A stretch of DNA of 64,000 bases from Geodermatophilus tzadiensis (GTDB lineage: Bacteria; Actinomycetota; Actinomycetes; Mycobacteriales; Geodermatophilaceae): assembly GCF_003002915.1 (NCBI RefSeq), contig NZ_PVTG01000018.1:1-64000 (forward strand), given 5' to 3'. Made by a program: the position numbers and the translations under genes. Below are positions 47,274 to 55,860 of this stretch, in pieces; within the stretch, counting starts at the first letter, position 1, and the number at the start of each line of letters is the position of its first letter. The notes beneath the pieces are model-generated. The model had not been told where the DNA came from and ran no database searches. It was given only the letters and a program-made list of their open reading frames with translations.

Positions 47274-47966
47274 TTACGGGAGGGTCCGCGGTCCGCTCAC
47301 GACTGTCGGCTCGACTTGGGCGTCTCGACGTCGGGCCGGTCGCCGTATCGCCTCCGCGAGCACGAACGCCCCGGCTGCGCCCGTCAGCAGGCCCGAGATC
47401 GCCTCCCACCACGGCTGGGCGTCCCAGGGACCGATCGCGTAGGAGAAGAAGGCGACGAGCGGTGATGCCAGGATCAGCAGCACCGCCGCCGCACCGCTCG
47501 CCCAGCCGCGGGCGAACACCGCAACGCCCGCGAACAGCAACGGCGGTAGCAGGAGCCAGCACCAGATGGTGACGTTCGAGCCCACGGGGCTGACCACGGT
47601 GCCCTCGAGACCCGAGCGCAGGGCCGCCAGTCCGACGTCCGTCACGCTCAGCACGGTCGCCAGGAGGGCCGCGACGGAGGGAAGCCCTGGCCTTCGTCCG
47701 GTCAGAGCCCAGGGCAGGGGCAGGAGAGCGATGGCGAGGACGAGCAGCGACGCACCGGCCAGCTGTGCAGCCGCCCCCGCGGGCAGCCACGGCTCCTGGG
47801 GTGGGAGGAAGTCGTAGAGGTGGTCCATCCGTGTCTCACACGACCGGGTCTCCTGGTTCCCGCGCCACGGGCATGCACCGGCCCAGCGCTGCCAGGACGC
47901 GGCGTGCACGAGGCCTCCGGACGCCATCAGCGTCGTCGCCACCCACACCTTCACGACCCTCGACAC
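47274..47966 (-). CDS. multi-pass membrane protein, function unknown
   Basis: 230 residues. A signal-like N-terminus (VWVATTLMASGGLVHAASW) is followed by about four hydrophobic helices (AGASLLVLAIALLPLPWAL; SVAALLATVLSVTDVGLAAL; WCWLLLPPLLFAGVAVFA; AAAVLLILASPLVAFFSYAI) and a final one. Four cysteines lie in the first loop (ACPWRGNQETRSCETR) . No family recognised. Convergent with the acetyltransferase. It borders the accessory patch at 48-50 kb. Confidence 0.6.
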   Translation of the reverse strand: MSRVVKVWVATTLMASGGLVHAASWQRWAGACPWRGNQETRSCETRMDHLYDFLPPQEPWLPAGAAAQLAGASLLVLAIALLPLPWALTGRRPGLPSVAALLATVLSVTDVGLAALRSGLEGTVVSPVGSNVTIWCWLLLPPLLFAGVAVFARGWASGAAAVLLILASPLVAFFSYAIGPWDAQPWWEAISGLLTGAAGAFVLAEAIRRPARRRDAQVEPTVVSGPRTLP

Positions 47967-48041
47967 CAGGGCTCCCCTCCCCCGCAGAGCGTGCGGCGCC
48001 TCGGCAGGCGTGTCCGTTCTGAGGATCCGTCGGCCCGTCGA

Positions 48042-48061
48042 GTGTCCTGGAGCGGCCCACT
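48042..48061 (+). repeat. 20-bp imperfect direct repeat, copy 1
   Basis: GTGTCCTGGAGCGGCCCACT, matching the copy at 48522-48541 in 17 of 20 positions. The copies frame a 460-bp stretch at the edge of the accessory patch. They could be attachment-site remnants or ends of a small element. Confidence 0.4.
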
Positions 48062-48088
48062 ACGGGGGAGCCGAGCCAGGTCCAGCGG

Positions 48089-48262
48089 TCACATCGGGCA
48101 GGCGCTTGCTCGGTGCACGGCGGCCCCGCGAGCGGCGTTCGTTTCGCCGTGCTCCAGTTCGTACGTGCACTCGCTGCACGGTTGCCCCTCGGGGACCCGG
48201 AGACTCCCGGGATGCTCGCGCCAGTCGTGCCTACAGGCCGGACAGGTCCCGTGGGACCGCAC
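48089..48262 (-). CDS. small zinc-ribbon protein
   Basis: 57 residues from GTG 48262. Two CxxC knuckles (TCPACRHDWREHP and PCSECTYELEHGE) separated by about 20 residues match a group of small actinobacterial zinc-ribbon proteins that end after an EHGE-type segment. Presumably binds zinc; partner unknown. The longer frame upstream has poor codon bias. The short C-terminal tail (RASACPM) is atypical, so the end may be altered by the rearrangement here. Confidence 0.45.
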   Translation of the reverse strand: MRSHGTCPACRHDWREHPGSLRVPEGQPCSECTYELEHGETNAARGAAVHRASACPM

Positions 48263-48486
48263 GTGACGGCGTCGTACTGGATTAGCGAGAACGCAGGCGA
48301 AGCCGTTGGCAGTGCCTTTGACCATGTCGCTGTGGCCACAGGCAGGCACCCCCTCGTCCGCAGCACAAGGTTTGAGGAGATTACGGTCTTCGCCGGCAGC
48401 GCAGCATACGACCCGTCCAAGCAACGGCCCAACAGCTACACGGTGCTCGGGCGCCGCTGATCCGGGACTGGCGGTGGCGACTTGCG

Positions 48487-48512
48487 TCGCCGTAAGCCCG
48501 CCTTTACGGCGA
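48487..48512. terminator. hairpin at the edge of the accessory patch
   Basis: Perfect 9-bp stem TCGCCGTAA / TTACGGCGA with an 8-nt loop. It lies 109 bp beyond the stop of the orphan gene at 48621 and next to the second copy of the 20-bp repeat. Confidence 0.45.
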
Positions 48513-48521
48513 GCCCCGCAG

Positions 48522-48541
48522 GTGTCTCTGAGCGGCCCACT
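48522..48541 (+). repeat. 20-bp imperfect direct repeat, copy 2
   Basis: GTGTCTCTGAGCGGCCCACT; see copy 1 at 48042-48061. Confidence 0.4.
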
Positions 48542-48620
48542 TAGGAACATCCATGCGTGGGGCCGGGCCGTGCTGGACCGCGCAGGACAGGAACCGCTGG
48601 CAGACGGTGCATCGCGATCG

Positions 48621-49844
48621 TCAGATCTGGAGATCCTTAAGTGTCTCCACTCCCAACCAGAAGGCCGCAGCGCCGGAGGGCACGACGCAGTGTGGTTGTA
48701 GCGCCTCGCGGTAGTACCGATCATCGGTTCCGACGTAGCGGATTCGCCGCAGCCAGGTAGGCTCGGCTTCGGCGGAGTCGCGAGCGAACTCGTCATTCAG
48801 CTCGAAGCGGTGCTTCTCCTTCAGTCTGCCGCTATGGCGATTCCACCACTCCTCCGAGTCAATCAGCAACAGCGTGCAGATTTCTGGCCGCAGATTTAGG
48901 AGATTGACCGCCACCCCAGTAAGACAGAATCGCGCTTGGCCCTCGTCAAGCAACTGGCGTAGGTACCTAAGATGTGCATGGCCGTAGAACGACCTCGGGT
49001 CCATCTGAGGTCGCTCGTCCCCAACGTTGAACAGCTCCTCCAGGTACTCGCGATACATGCCATGCGTGACGGAGAATTCAACTTCGTCATCGTCCGCCTC
49101 GGCCTGAAGCATGAAGGAGGGAATCACGTGAGCCATGCTACCGTGGAGGGGTGCCTTATTCTTCTCAGATCGCCTCTTAAGCAGTAAGTAGGTGTCAGGT
49201 CCGTCCCTATAAGCTATGAGCACCGAAACGGCTAGGCCAGCCGCACGCAGGGACCCATCGACTACGGGATCGCTCACCTGACTATGCAGGTTGCCCCTAA
49301 GAATCAACTTTTTCTGCATCCTTGAGAACCGGCGCTTCTCCTCCCGTGAGGAAGCGGCAGTCAGGAACTCGTAGGATAATGCGTCGCAGGTATCAAAAAC
49401 TTGGAGATAGCGGTCGACGCGGCAGTCGATCGTGAGGCTTTCACCCACGTTCAGGTGAACCATAGAGAATGTTGCCTTGTTGATCTTCGGGTCTACCGTT
49501 CCTCGCTTCTCTAGCATCTTCCGATACCGCGACGAACTCGCGCTCAGGTTTGTCTGCTTCGCAGGCGGACTTCGGTCGAGTTGGCCAAGTACCGATTCCG
49601 GTCGATCACGCTGCTCCTCGGGTGCTGGGAAAATGGCGACCGGATATCGATGATCGCCTCGGACCAGCAATGGCTGCTCCTGATATTGGTCGCATAAGTA
49701 GTCAAGGACCGCTGGACGTAAAGCTTCGCGCGCCCGAGTGAGTTGCTTCTCTATGGCCCACCGAGCAAGGCGACTTCGACCGTGCCAGAGGTCGGTCAGC
49801 GCCGCCTTCGCTGACGTGTAGACCGAAGGGGGGAGAGTCTCCAC
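48621..49844 (-). CDS. orphan protein with a Nudix-like motif, probably acquired
   Basis: 407 residues from GTG 49844; the frame extends to 50021, but that part lacks coding bias. The composition is visibly more A/T-rich than its neighbours, with many codons ending in A or T, a sign of transfer. The N-terminal third is helical and basic. The middle-to-C-terminal part has SVLIAYRDGPDTYLLLKRRS followed by a long gap and HGMYREYLEELFNVGDE, reminiscent of a Nudix box (REUxEExG) with the glycine displaced, then VAVNLLNLRPEICTLLLI and WWNRHSGRLKEKHRF. Hydrolase activity on a nucleotide is possible, but not established. I do not recognise the family. No partner gene accompanies it. Confidence 0.65.
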   Translation of the reverse strand: METLPPSVYTSAKAALTDLWHGRSRLARWAIEKQLTRAREALRPAVLDYLCDQYQEQPLLVRGDHRYPVAIFPAPEEQRDRPESVLGQLDRSPPAKQTNLSASSSRYRKMLEKRGTVDPKINKATFSMVHLNVGESLTIDCRVDRYLQVFDTCDALSYEFLTAASSREEKRRFSRMQKKLILRGNLHSQVSDPVVDGSLRAAGLAVSVLIAYRDGPDTYLLLKRRSEKNKAPLHGSMAHVIPSFMLQAEADDDEVEFSVTHGMYREYLEELFNVGDERPQMDPRSFYGHAHLRYLRQLLDEGQARFCLTGVAVNLLNLRPEICTLLLIDSEEWWNRHSGRLKEKHRFELNDEFARDSAEAEPTWLRRIRYVGTDDRYYREALQPHCVVPSGAAAFWLGVETLKDLQI

Positions 49845-50181
49845 GTGGGCTACCGTCCCACGACATCGGCGAAGTGGGCAGGCAGCACAACGCGATCCCC
49901 AACTGAGGAGTCGACTTCGGGGCCCGCTTCGGGCCGCGGGCGGGTCGAGGATGAAACTCTGCCCGCCCGCCGCAGTTGCGGGGAGGGTGACTTGCGGGTG
50001 GTGAATTAAGGGTCGAGCCAACTGCAGAGGGCGCGCCGGTTCGCCCAGCAGGCTCCGGCCGGTGTCCCTGAAGCCGCCTTCAAGGACGCGCGAGGGGCGT
50101 ACGGGATTCGCAGGACAGCGCCTCGTCCGGGAGGGCGGTCTACTGGCGAGGCCCGTCCGGAGCGCGCGAGGCGTCCCGCGG
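49845..50181. other. intergenic stretch upstream of the orphan gene
   Basis: Contains the promoter region of the minus-strand orphan gene and the 3' flank of the response regulator. I see no gene or RNA. Base composition shifts back to G/C-rich around 50.0 kb. Confidence 0.45.
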
Positions 50182-50787
50182 CTACAGCCAGCCCTTGTCG
50201 GCGGCGACGCGGGCGGCCTCCACCCGCGTGCGGGCCCCGGTCTTGCCGATCGCCGAGGACAGGTAGTTGCGCACCGTCCCCTCCGACAGGAAGAGCCGGC
50301 GGGCGATGTCGGCGACGGTGGCGCCGTCGGCGGCCTCGCGCAGCACGTCGGCCTCGCGCGCCGACAGCGGGGTGGCCCCGAGGGCCAGCGCCGCGGCCGC
50401 GAGCTCCCGGTCGATCACCCGCTCCCCGGCGACGACGGCCCGGATGGCCCTCGCCAGCTCGGCGACCGGCGCGTCCTTGACCAGGAACCCGGCGGCGCCG
50501 ACCTCCATCGCCCGCCGCAGGAAGCCGGGCCGCCCGAAGGTGGTGAGCACGACGGCACGCACCGCGGGCAGCTCCGCGGCCAGCTCGCGGGCGGCCTCGA
50601 TGCCGTCCTGCCCGGGCATCTCGATGTCGAGCAGCGCGACGTCGGGCGCGTGCTCGCGCGCGGCGGCCAGCACCTGGTCGCCGCGGCCGACCTCGGCGAC
50701 GACGGTGATGTCCTCCTCGAGGTCGAGCAGCGCCCGCAGCGCGCCGCGGACCATCGACTGGTCCTCGGCCACCAGCACCCGGATCAC
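50182..50787 (-). CDS. NarL/LuxR-family response regulator
   Basis: 201 residues from GTG 50787, overlapping the kinase stop by four bases. The receiver domain has the acidic pair at 8-9 (VLVAEDQ), phosphorylated D54 in ALLDIEMPGQDG, T83-type switch in VVLTTFGRPG and K in FLVKDAP. The C-terminal LuxR helix-turn-helix (LSAREADVLREAADGATVA ... LFLSEGTVRNYLSSAIGK) binds DNA. It very likely controls the ABC-2 exporter behind the histidine kinase gene. Stop is TAG (50182-50184). Confidence 0.95.
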   Translation of the reverse strand: MIRVLVAEDQSMVRGALRALLDLEEDITVVAEVGRGDQVLAAAREHAPDVALLDIEMPGQDGIEAARELAAELPAVRAVVLTTFGRPGFLRRAMEVGAAGFLVKDAPVAELARAIRAVVAGERVIDRELAAAALALGATPLSAREADVLREAADGATVADIARRLFLSEGTVRNYLSSAIGKTGARTRVEAARVAADKGWL

Positions 50788-51896
50788 CGGGTCCCCGCCT
50801 CCGCCGGGACCGCGACCAGCGGCAGGACGGCCCGCAGCTCGTACCCGCCGTTGCGTCCCGCGCCGCCGGTCAGCGCCCCGCCGAGCGCGCCCACCCGCTC
50901 GGCCAGCCCGGCCAGCCCGGACCCGGGCTCGGTGTCGTCGGCGGGCCCGCGACCGTCGTCGGTCACGGTGAGCACCGCCGCCGCGCCGTCGTCGGTGAGG
51001 GTGACGGTCACCGCGCGGGCGCCGCTGTGCCGCAGCACGTTCGTCGTCGCCTCGCGGACCACCCAGCCGAGCGCGGCGTCGACCGGCCCGGGCAGCGGCG
51101 GCACCCGGGCCGGCAGCCGCGCGGCGATGCCCGCGCCCGACAGCGCCGAGCGGGCCTCGGCCAGCGCCTGGGCGCAGCTGACCTGCCGGTAGCCGCTGAC
51201 CGCGTCGCGGACCTCGGCCAGCGCGCGGCGGGCGGCGGCCTCGACGTCGGCCATCTCGGCGCGCGCCCGGGCGGGGTCGACCTCGGCCAGCCGCCCGGCC
51301 AGCTCGCTCTTGAGCGCGATGAGCGACAGGCTGTGGCCGAGCAGGTCGTGCAGGTCGCGGGCGAAGCGCAGCCGCTCCTCGGCGACGGCGTTGCGGGCCA
51401 GCTCCTCGCGGGCCTCGGCCAGCTCGGCGTTCACCGACACCAGGTGCCGGGTGCCGCGCAGCGCGAACGCGGTCAGCAGGCACAGCACCGGCAGGACGAG
51501 CAGCCCGGTCTCGCCGTGCAGGGTGACCACCGCGGCGCACACCAGCGCGGCCGCGAGGACCGCCGGCCACGTCCAGCGGGTGGGCAGCGCCACGGTCGAC
51601 GCCGCCGAGACGTAGATCAGCAGCCCGGCCCAGGACGGCCCCAGCCACACCGCCAGCCCGGTGCCGAGGACGGCGACCACGGCCAGCCGCCCGAGCAGCG
51701 ACCCGCTCCAGCAGCCGCCGAACGCCCGCCGGAAGACGTCGAGGTAGACGCCGGTGAACACCAGCAGCGCGGCACCGGCGACCACGCGGACGCCGAGCGG
51801 GCGGTCGGTGGTGACCAGGTCGGCGGCCGGGAAGAACTGGAACAGCAGCCAGGGCAGCGCCCAGCCGACGCGGTACCAGCGGGGACGGGGGTCCAC
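50784..51896 (-). CDS. NarX/DesK-type sensor histidine kinase
   Basis: 370 residues from GTG 51896. Four to five N-terminal membrane helices (residues about 12-145) form an intramembrane sensor. The HisKA_3 dimerisation domain has RFARDLHDLLGHSLSLIALK with phosphorylated His183. The HATPase domain is present: LGWVVREATTNVLRHSGAR, VTDDGRGPADDTEPGSGLAGLAERV. Like DesK and LiaS, it probably senses membrane state. Pairs with the overlapping response regulator. Confidence 0.94.
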   Translation of the reverse strand: MDPRPRWYRVGWALPWLLFQFFPAADLVTTDRPLGVRVVAGAALLVFTGVYLDVFRRAFGGCWSGSLLGRLAVVAVLGTGLAVWLGPSWAGLLIYVSAASTVALPTRWTWPAVLAAALVCAAVVTLHGETGLLVLPVLCLLTAFALRGTRHLVSVNAELAEAREELARNAVAEERLRFARDLHDLLGHSLSLIALKSELAGRLAEVDPARARAEMADVEAAARRALAEVRDAVSGYRQVSCAQALAEARSALSGAGIAARLPARVPPLPGPVDAALGWVVREATTNVLRHSGARAVTVTLTDDGAAAVLTVTDDGRGPADDTEPGSGLAGLAERVGALGGALTGGAGRNGGYELRAVLPLVAVPAEAGTR

Positions 51897-51916
51897 GGCG
51901 CCCGACCGTAGCCCGC

Positions 51917-52657
51917 TCAGCCCGCGACCGCGGGCAGCGACCGCCGCCGGGCGGCGACCACGGCCAGGACCGCGAAGGCGAGCGCGAACGCGGTGAGGGC
52001 CGCGGCCGCGGCGGGGGACGGCGGCCGGCCCTCAGCGGCGGCGCGGCCGGCCTCGGCGTACCAGTAGGACGGCAGCCCGTGCGCCACCGCGCGCAGGCCC
52101 GAGGGGAACAGCTCGACCGGCACCCACAGGCCGCCGAGCGCGGCCAGCACGGTGCCGACGATCCCGACCGCGCCGCCGGCGGCCCGCTCCTCCAGCGCCC
52201 AGCCGAGCAGCAGCCCCAGCGCCACGAACGCCGCCGACCCGAGCCACAGCACGCCGACCAGCCCGGCCCACTCCCCCGGCGCGAGCCGCACGCCGTTGAC
52301 GAACCGGCCGGTGAGGGCGACCACGACCAGCGGCGGCAGGGTCAGCAGCATCCCGACGGCGACGTCGACGGCGACCACCGACGTCTGCGGCACCGGGGTG
52401 ACCCGCAGCTGCCGCAGCCACCCCGACGCGCGGTCGAAGGAGAGCCGGACGGTCGCGCCGAGGGCGGCCCCGATGGCGCCGTAGGCCATCATCGCGACCA
52501 TCGTGGCCGCCGCCTGCTCGGGGCTGACCCCGCCCGGCGTGCCGGCGAAGACCTGGGTGAAGAAGACGGTGAAGGCGGCCGGCAGCAGCACGGTGAAGAA
52601 CAGGAACTGCCGGTTGCGGGCCACCCGGCGCAGCTGGAAGGCGAGCAGCGGGCTCAT
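51917..52657 (-). CDS. ABC-2 type exporter permease
   Basis: 246 residues, six helices: RQFLFFTVLLPAAFTVFFTQ, AATMVAMMAYGAIGAALGAT, VAVDVAVGMLLTLPPLVVVA and others, with the final PSYWYAEAGRAAAEG motif-type turn common in ABC-2 exporters. ATG overlaps the ATPase stop (ATGA). Exports an unknown hydrophobic compound or drug. It is the third gene of the exporter/two-component unit, 21 bp upstream of the kinase start. Confidence 0.92.
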   Translation of the reverse strand: MSPLLAFQLRRVARNRQFLFFTVLLPAAFTVFFTQVFAGTPGGVSPEQAAATMVAMMAYGAIGAALGATVRLSFDRASGWLRQLRVTPVPQTSVVAVDVAVGMLLTLPPLVVVALTGRFVNGVRLAPGEWAGLVGVLWLGSAAFVALGLLLGWALEERAAGGAVGIVGTVLAALGGLWVPVELFPSGLRAVAHGLPSYWYAEAGRAAAEGRPPSPAAAAALTAFALAFAVLAVVAARRRSLPAVAG

Positions 52658-53532
52658 CGGGTTCCCCCGGTCAGGGTCAGGACGGCGTCCTCGAGGCTGG
52701 CGCCGCGGACCTCGAGGTCGGCCAGCGGGACGCCGGCGGCGAGCAGCGCGCGCAGCGTAACGTCGACGTCGGTGGTGGTGAGCGCGACGGTGCCGCCCTG
52801 CCGGTCGACGGCGGTGACGCCGGGCAGCGGGTCGGGCAGCCGGCCCGCGGTGAGGCGGACGGTGCGCCCACCGACCGCCGAGCGCACCTGCGCGGAGGCC
52901 CCGTCGGCGACCACCCGCCCACCGGCCAGCACCACCACCCGGTCGGCGACGGCGTCGGCCTCCTCGAGGTGGTGGGTGGCGAACACGACGGTGGTGCCGC
53001 GGGCGGCCAGGTCGCGCATCGTCGTCCAGAAGGCCCGGCGGCCCTCGGCGTCCATCGCCGACGTGGGCTCGTCGAGCAGCAGCAGCGGCGGCTGACCGGC
53101 CAGGGCGAGGGCGAGCAGCACGCGCTGGCGCTGGCCGCCCGACAGCGCGCCGACGTCGCGGCCGAGCAGCCCGCCGGTGCCGGTGGTGGCGGTCAGGTCC
53201 TCGAGCGGCCAGGGGTCGGGGTAGCTGCTGCGGACCAGGTGCACCACCTCGCCGACGCGCGCGTCCCCCGGCAGGCCGCCGTGCTGCAGCATCGCGCCGA
53301 CGCACCCGGCGCGGACGGCGTCGGCCGGGCGGCGACCCAGCACGCGCACGCTGCCGACCGCGGGGCGCAGCAGCCCGAGGACGGCGCCGACGGTGCTGGA
53401 CTTGCCCGCGCCGTTGGGACCGAGCAGCGCGACGGTCTCGCCGCGGCCGATGCGCAGGTCGAGGCCGTCGACGGCGAGGACGTCGCCGTGGCGGACGGTG
53501 AGGCCGGAGACCTCGAGAGCGGTGGTGGACAC
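52654..53532 (-). CDS. ABC exporter ATPase (DrrA-like)
   Basis: 292 residues. Walker A GPNGAGKSST, Q-loop region MLQHGGLPGDARV, signature LSGGQRQRVLLALAL, Walker B LLLLDEPTSAMD, H-loop VFATHHLEEAD. The C-terminal 70 residues (VRLTAGRLPDPLPGVTAVDR) are the regulatory extension common in exporter ATPases for drugs and lipids. GTG start. First gene of an operon ATPase-permease-kinase-regulator, the layout of self-controlled LiaRS/DesKR-type export modules. Confidence 0.94.
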   Translation of the reverse strand: MSTTALEVSGLTVRHGDVLAVDGLDLRIGRGETVALLGPNGAGKSSTVGAVLGLLRPAVGSVRVLGRRPADAVRAGCVGAMLQHGGLPGDARVGEVVHLVRSSYPDPWPLEDLTATTGTGGLLGRDVGALSGGQRQRVLLALALAGQPPLLLLDEPTSAMDAEGRRAFWTTMRDLAARGTTVVFATHHLEEADAVADRVVVLAGGRVVADGASAQVRSAVGGRTVRLTAGRLPDPLPGVTAVDRQGGTVALTTTDVDVTLRALLAAGVPLADLEVRGASLEDAVLTLTGGTR

Positions 53533-53602
53533 GGCGTCGAGCCTGTCCGCGCACCCGGTGCCGGCAGTAGTGCGGGACGTCGCCGTCCCGCCGTGACACC
53601 TG

Positions 53603-54823
53603 TCAGTCCGTGAGGTCCCGCACGACGGCGTCGGCGAGCAGGCGGCCGCGGTCGGTGAGCACCGCCCGGCCGGCCGCGTGGGCGGCCGGGTCGAGCAGGC
53701 CGCGGGCGACGGCGTCGGCGGCGCGCAGCCGGCCGGCGTCCGACAGCGCGGGAAGCGGCAGCCCGTCGCGCAGCCGCAGGCCGAGCATCACCGTCTCCAG
53801 CGCGCGGTCGGCGGGCTCGAGGACCTCGCTGTCGGCCACCGGGTCCTCCCCCGCAGCCAGCCGCTGCGCGTAGGCGGCCGGGTGCTTGACGTTCCACCAC
53901 CGCACCCCGCCGACGTGGCTGTGTGCACCCGGCCCGACGCCCCACCAGTTCGCGTTGGCCCAGTACAGCTCGTTGTGCCGGCAGCGGGCGGCGTCCCCGC
54001 GCGACCAGTTGCTCACCTCGTACCAGTCGAACCCGGCGCCGCGCAGCACGGTGTCGGCCTGCACGTAGCGGTCGGCGAGCACGTCGTCGTCAGGCAGCGG
54101 CAGCTCGCCGCGGGCGATGCGGCGGGCCAGCCGGGTGCCCTCCTCGACGATGAGCGCGTAGGCGCTGACGTGGTCGACCGGCGCGGCCAGGACGGCGTCG
54201 AGGGAGGCGGACCAGTCGGCGTCGGTCTCGCCCGGCGTGCCGTAGATGAGGTCGAGGTTGACGTGCGCGAAGCCGGCGGCGCGGGCCTCGCGTGCGGCCT
54301 GGACGGCGCGGCCGGGGGTGTGCCGGCGGTCGAGGACGGCCAGCACGTGCTCGGCGGCCGACTGCATGCCCAGGCTCAGCCGGGTGAAGCCGGCCGCGCG
54401 CAGGGTGCCCAGGCTCGCCGGCGTCACGGACTCGGGGTTGGCCTCGGTGGTCACCTCGACGTCGTCGGCGACGGGGAACAGCTCCCGGACGGCGGCCAGC
54501 ACGGCGGCCAGGTCCTCGGCGGGCAGCAGCGTCGGGGTGCCGCCGCCGACGAAGACGGTGGAGACCGTCGGCAGGTCGGGGCCGAGGACGTCGGCCGCGC
54601 GGCGCAGCTCGGTGATCGCCGTCCCGGCGTACTCGGCGCGGTTCGCGCCGGGGCCGAGCTCGTCGGAGGTGTAGGTGTTGAAGTCGCAGTAGCCGCAGCG
54701 GGTGGCGCAGAACGGCACGTGCACGTAGAGCCCGAAGGGCGTGCGGGCCAGTCCCTCGCGGGCGCTGTCGGGGAGCTGCAGGGTCCGCGGCGGGGCCTCC
54801 AGCAGCGGCAGGACGGTGTTCAT
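53603..54823 (-). CDS. hemW: radical SAM protein HemW (heme chaperone)
   Basis: 406 residues. HemW binds heme and uses a 4Fe-4S cluster with SAM; older annotation is coproporphyrinogen oxidase-like. C39, C43 and C46 in HVPFCATRCGYCDF coordinate the cluster, and the next residue pattern (CDF with Phe) distinguishes HemW from HemN, which has a fourth cysteine. TVFVGGGTPTLLPAEDLA and GFAHVNLDLIYGTPGET are the barrel blocks. C-terminal winged-helix region (GLRLRDGLPLPAL). In many bacteria near hrcA-dnaJ; here it is 7.5 kb away. Confidence 0.95.
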   Translation of the reverse strand: MNTVLPLLEAPPRTLQLPDSAREGLARTPFGLYVHVPFCATRCGYCDFNTYTSDELGPGANRAEYAGTAITELRRAADVLGPDLPTVSTVFVGGGTPTLLPAEDLAAVLAAVRELFPVADDVEVTTEANPESVTPASLGTLRAAGFTRLSLGMQSAAEHVLAVLDRRHTPGRAVQAAREARAAGFAHVNLDLIYGTPGETDADWSASLDAVLAAPVDHVSAYALIVEEGTRLARRIARGELPLPDDDVLADRYVQADTVLRGAGFDWYEVSNWSRGDAARCRHNELYWANANWWGVGPGAHSHVGGVRWWNVKHPAAYAQRLAAGEDPVADSEVLEPADRALETVMLGLRLRDGLPLPALSDAGRLRAADAVARGLLDPAAHAAGRAVLTDRGRLLADAVVRDLTD

Positions 54824-54861
54824 CTGACCCCAGTGTGCCGCGCCGGGCAGGATGTCCGGTC

Positions 54862-55629
54862 GTGGCTGACGACGACGTGCTGCAGGTCTCGGTCGAGCGC
54901 GGGGTGGCGACCCTCACGCTCGACTCCCCCGCCAACCGCAACGCCCTCTCCCGCGCGGTGCGGGCCCGGCTGCGCGAGGCGCTCGACGCCGCGCTGACCG
55001 ACGATGCGGTGCGGGTCGTCGCGCTCGACCACACCGGCCGGGTGTTCTGCTCGGGCATGGACCTCACCGAGGCGGCCGGGGCGGGCGCCGGCGACCAGGG
55101 CGTGCGCGAGCTGCCCGAGCTGCTCGAGCGGATCTGGACCGCCCCCAAGCCCGTGGTGGCCACCGTGCGGGGTCCCGCGCGGGCCGGCGGGGTCGGGCTG
55201 CTGGCCGCCTGCGACGTCGTCGTGGCCGGCGCCTCGGCGACCTTCGCCTTCTCGGAGGTGCGGCTGGGCATCGTGCCCGCGGTGATCTCGGCAGTGGTGC
55301 TGCCACGGGTGCTGCCGCACGTGGCGCACCGGCTGATGCTGACCGGTGAGGTCTTCGACGCCGCCGCCGCGGCCGCCGGCGGGCTGGTCGACCTCGCCGT
55401 GCCCGACGACGAGGTGGACGCCGCCGTCGAGGCGCAGGTGCGGGCGCTGGCCGCGGGCTCGCCGTGGGCGCTGGCCGAGACCAAGCGGCTGCTGCGGGCG
55501 GGCGGGCTGCGCGGCTCCTTCGACGACCTGCTCGACCTCTCCGCGCGGGCGTTCGCCGGCGAGGAGGGGCAGGAGGGGATCGCGGCCTTCCGGGAGAAGC
55601 GGCCGGCGCGCTGGGTGCCGGCCTCCTAG
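54862..55629 (+). CDS. enoyl-CoA hydratase/isomerase family protein
   Basis: 255 residues from GTG 54862. The crotonase fold shows VATLTLDSPANRNALSRAV, GRVFCSGMDLTEAAG (oxyanion hole), ARAGGVGLLAACDVVVAGA and FAFSEVRLGIVPAVISAVVL, with Glu in the second catalytic position (SEVRLGI). The first Glu position has Ala (ARAGG), so a standard hydratase mechanism is unlikely, but isomerase-type chemistry is possible. KRPARWVPAS ends the chain. Terminates at TAG with no SECIS-like element following. Divergent from hemW. Confidence 0.9.
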   Translation: MADDDVLQVSVERGVATLTLDSPANRNALSRAVRARLREALDAALTDDAVRVVALDHTGRVFCSGMDLTEAAGAGAGDQGVRELPELLERIWTAPKPVVATVRGPARAGGVGLLAACDVVVAGASATFAFSEVRLGIVPAVISAVVLPRVLPHVAHRLMLTGEVFDAAAAAAGGLVDLAVPDDEVDAAVEAQVRALAAGSPWALAETKRLLRAGGLRGSFDDLLDLSARAFAGEEGQEGIAAFREKRPARWVPAS

Positions 55630-55661
55630 CGCCGGCCGCGGGTGCGCGGGACCCTGCGGGC

Positions 55662-55820
55662 GTGACCGCACCGGAGGACCCCCGCGCCCGCTTCCGCTCC
55701 CTGCCGCAGCCCGTCGACCCCGAGGACACCGTGGAGACGGTGGACACCTCCGCGACGCGCCCGGCCGCCACCGAGAGCGACGAGCGGGACCGGCTGCTGC
55801 GCGACGCCGGCGGCGCCTGA
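55662..55820 (+). CDS. small acidic hypothetical protein
   Basis: 52 residues from GTG 55662. G/C third positions and a consistent acidic composition (VDPEDTVETVDTSATRPAAT) argue for coding. No hydrophobic segment and no motif. Weak Shine-Dalgarno. It may be translated with the preceding gene. Confidence 0.45.
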   Translation: MTAPEDPRARFRSLPQPVDPEDTVETVDTSATRPAATESDERDRLLRDAGGA

Positions 55821-55860
55821 CCGCCCGCAGCGGTCCGTGTGGCCCCTGCGGGGTCCCGGC

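Noticed and set aside
55627..55629. TAG stops of the crotonase, GNAT, rsmE and response regulator genes as hidden Sec codons
   Set aside because: Proteins are complete at these points, the frame downstream is short or non-coding, and no GGUC hairpin follows.
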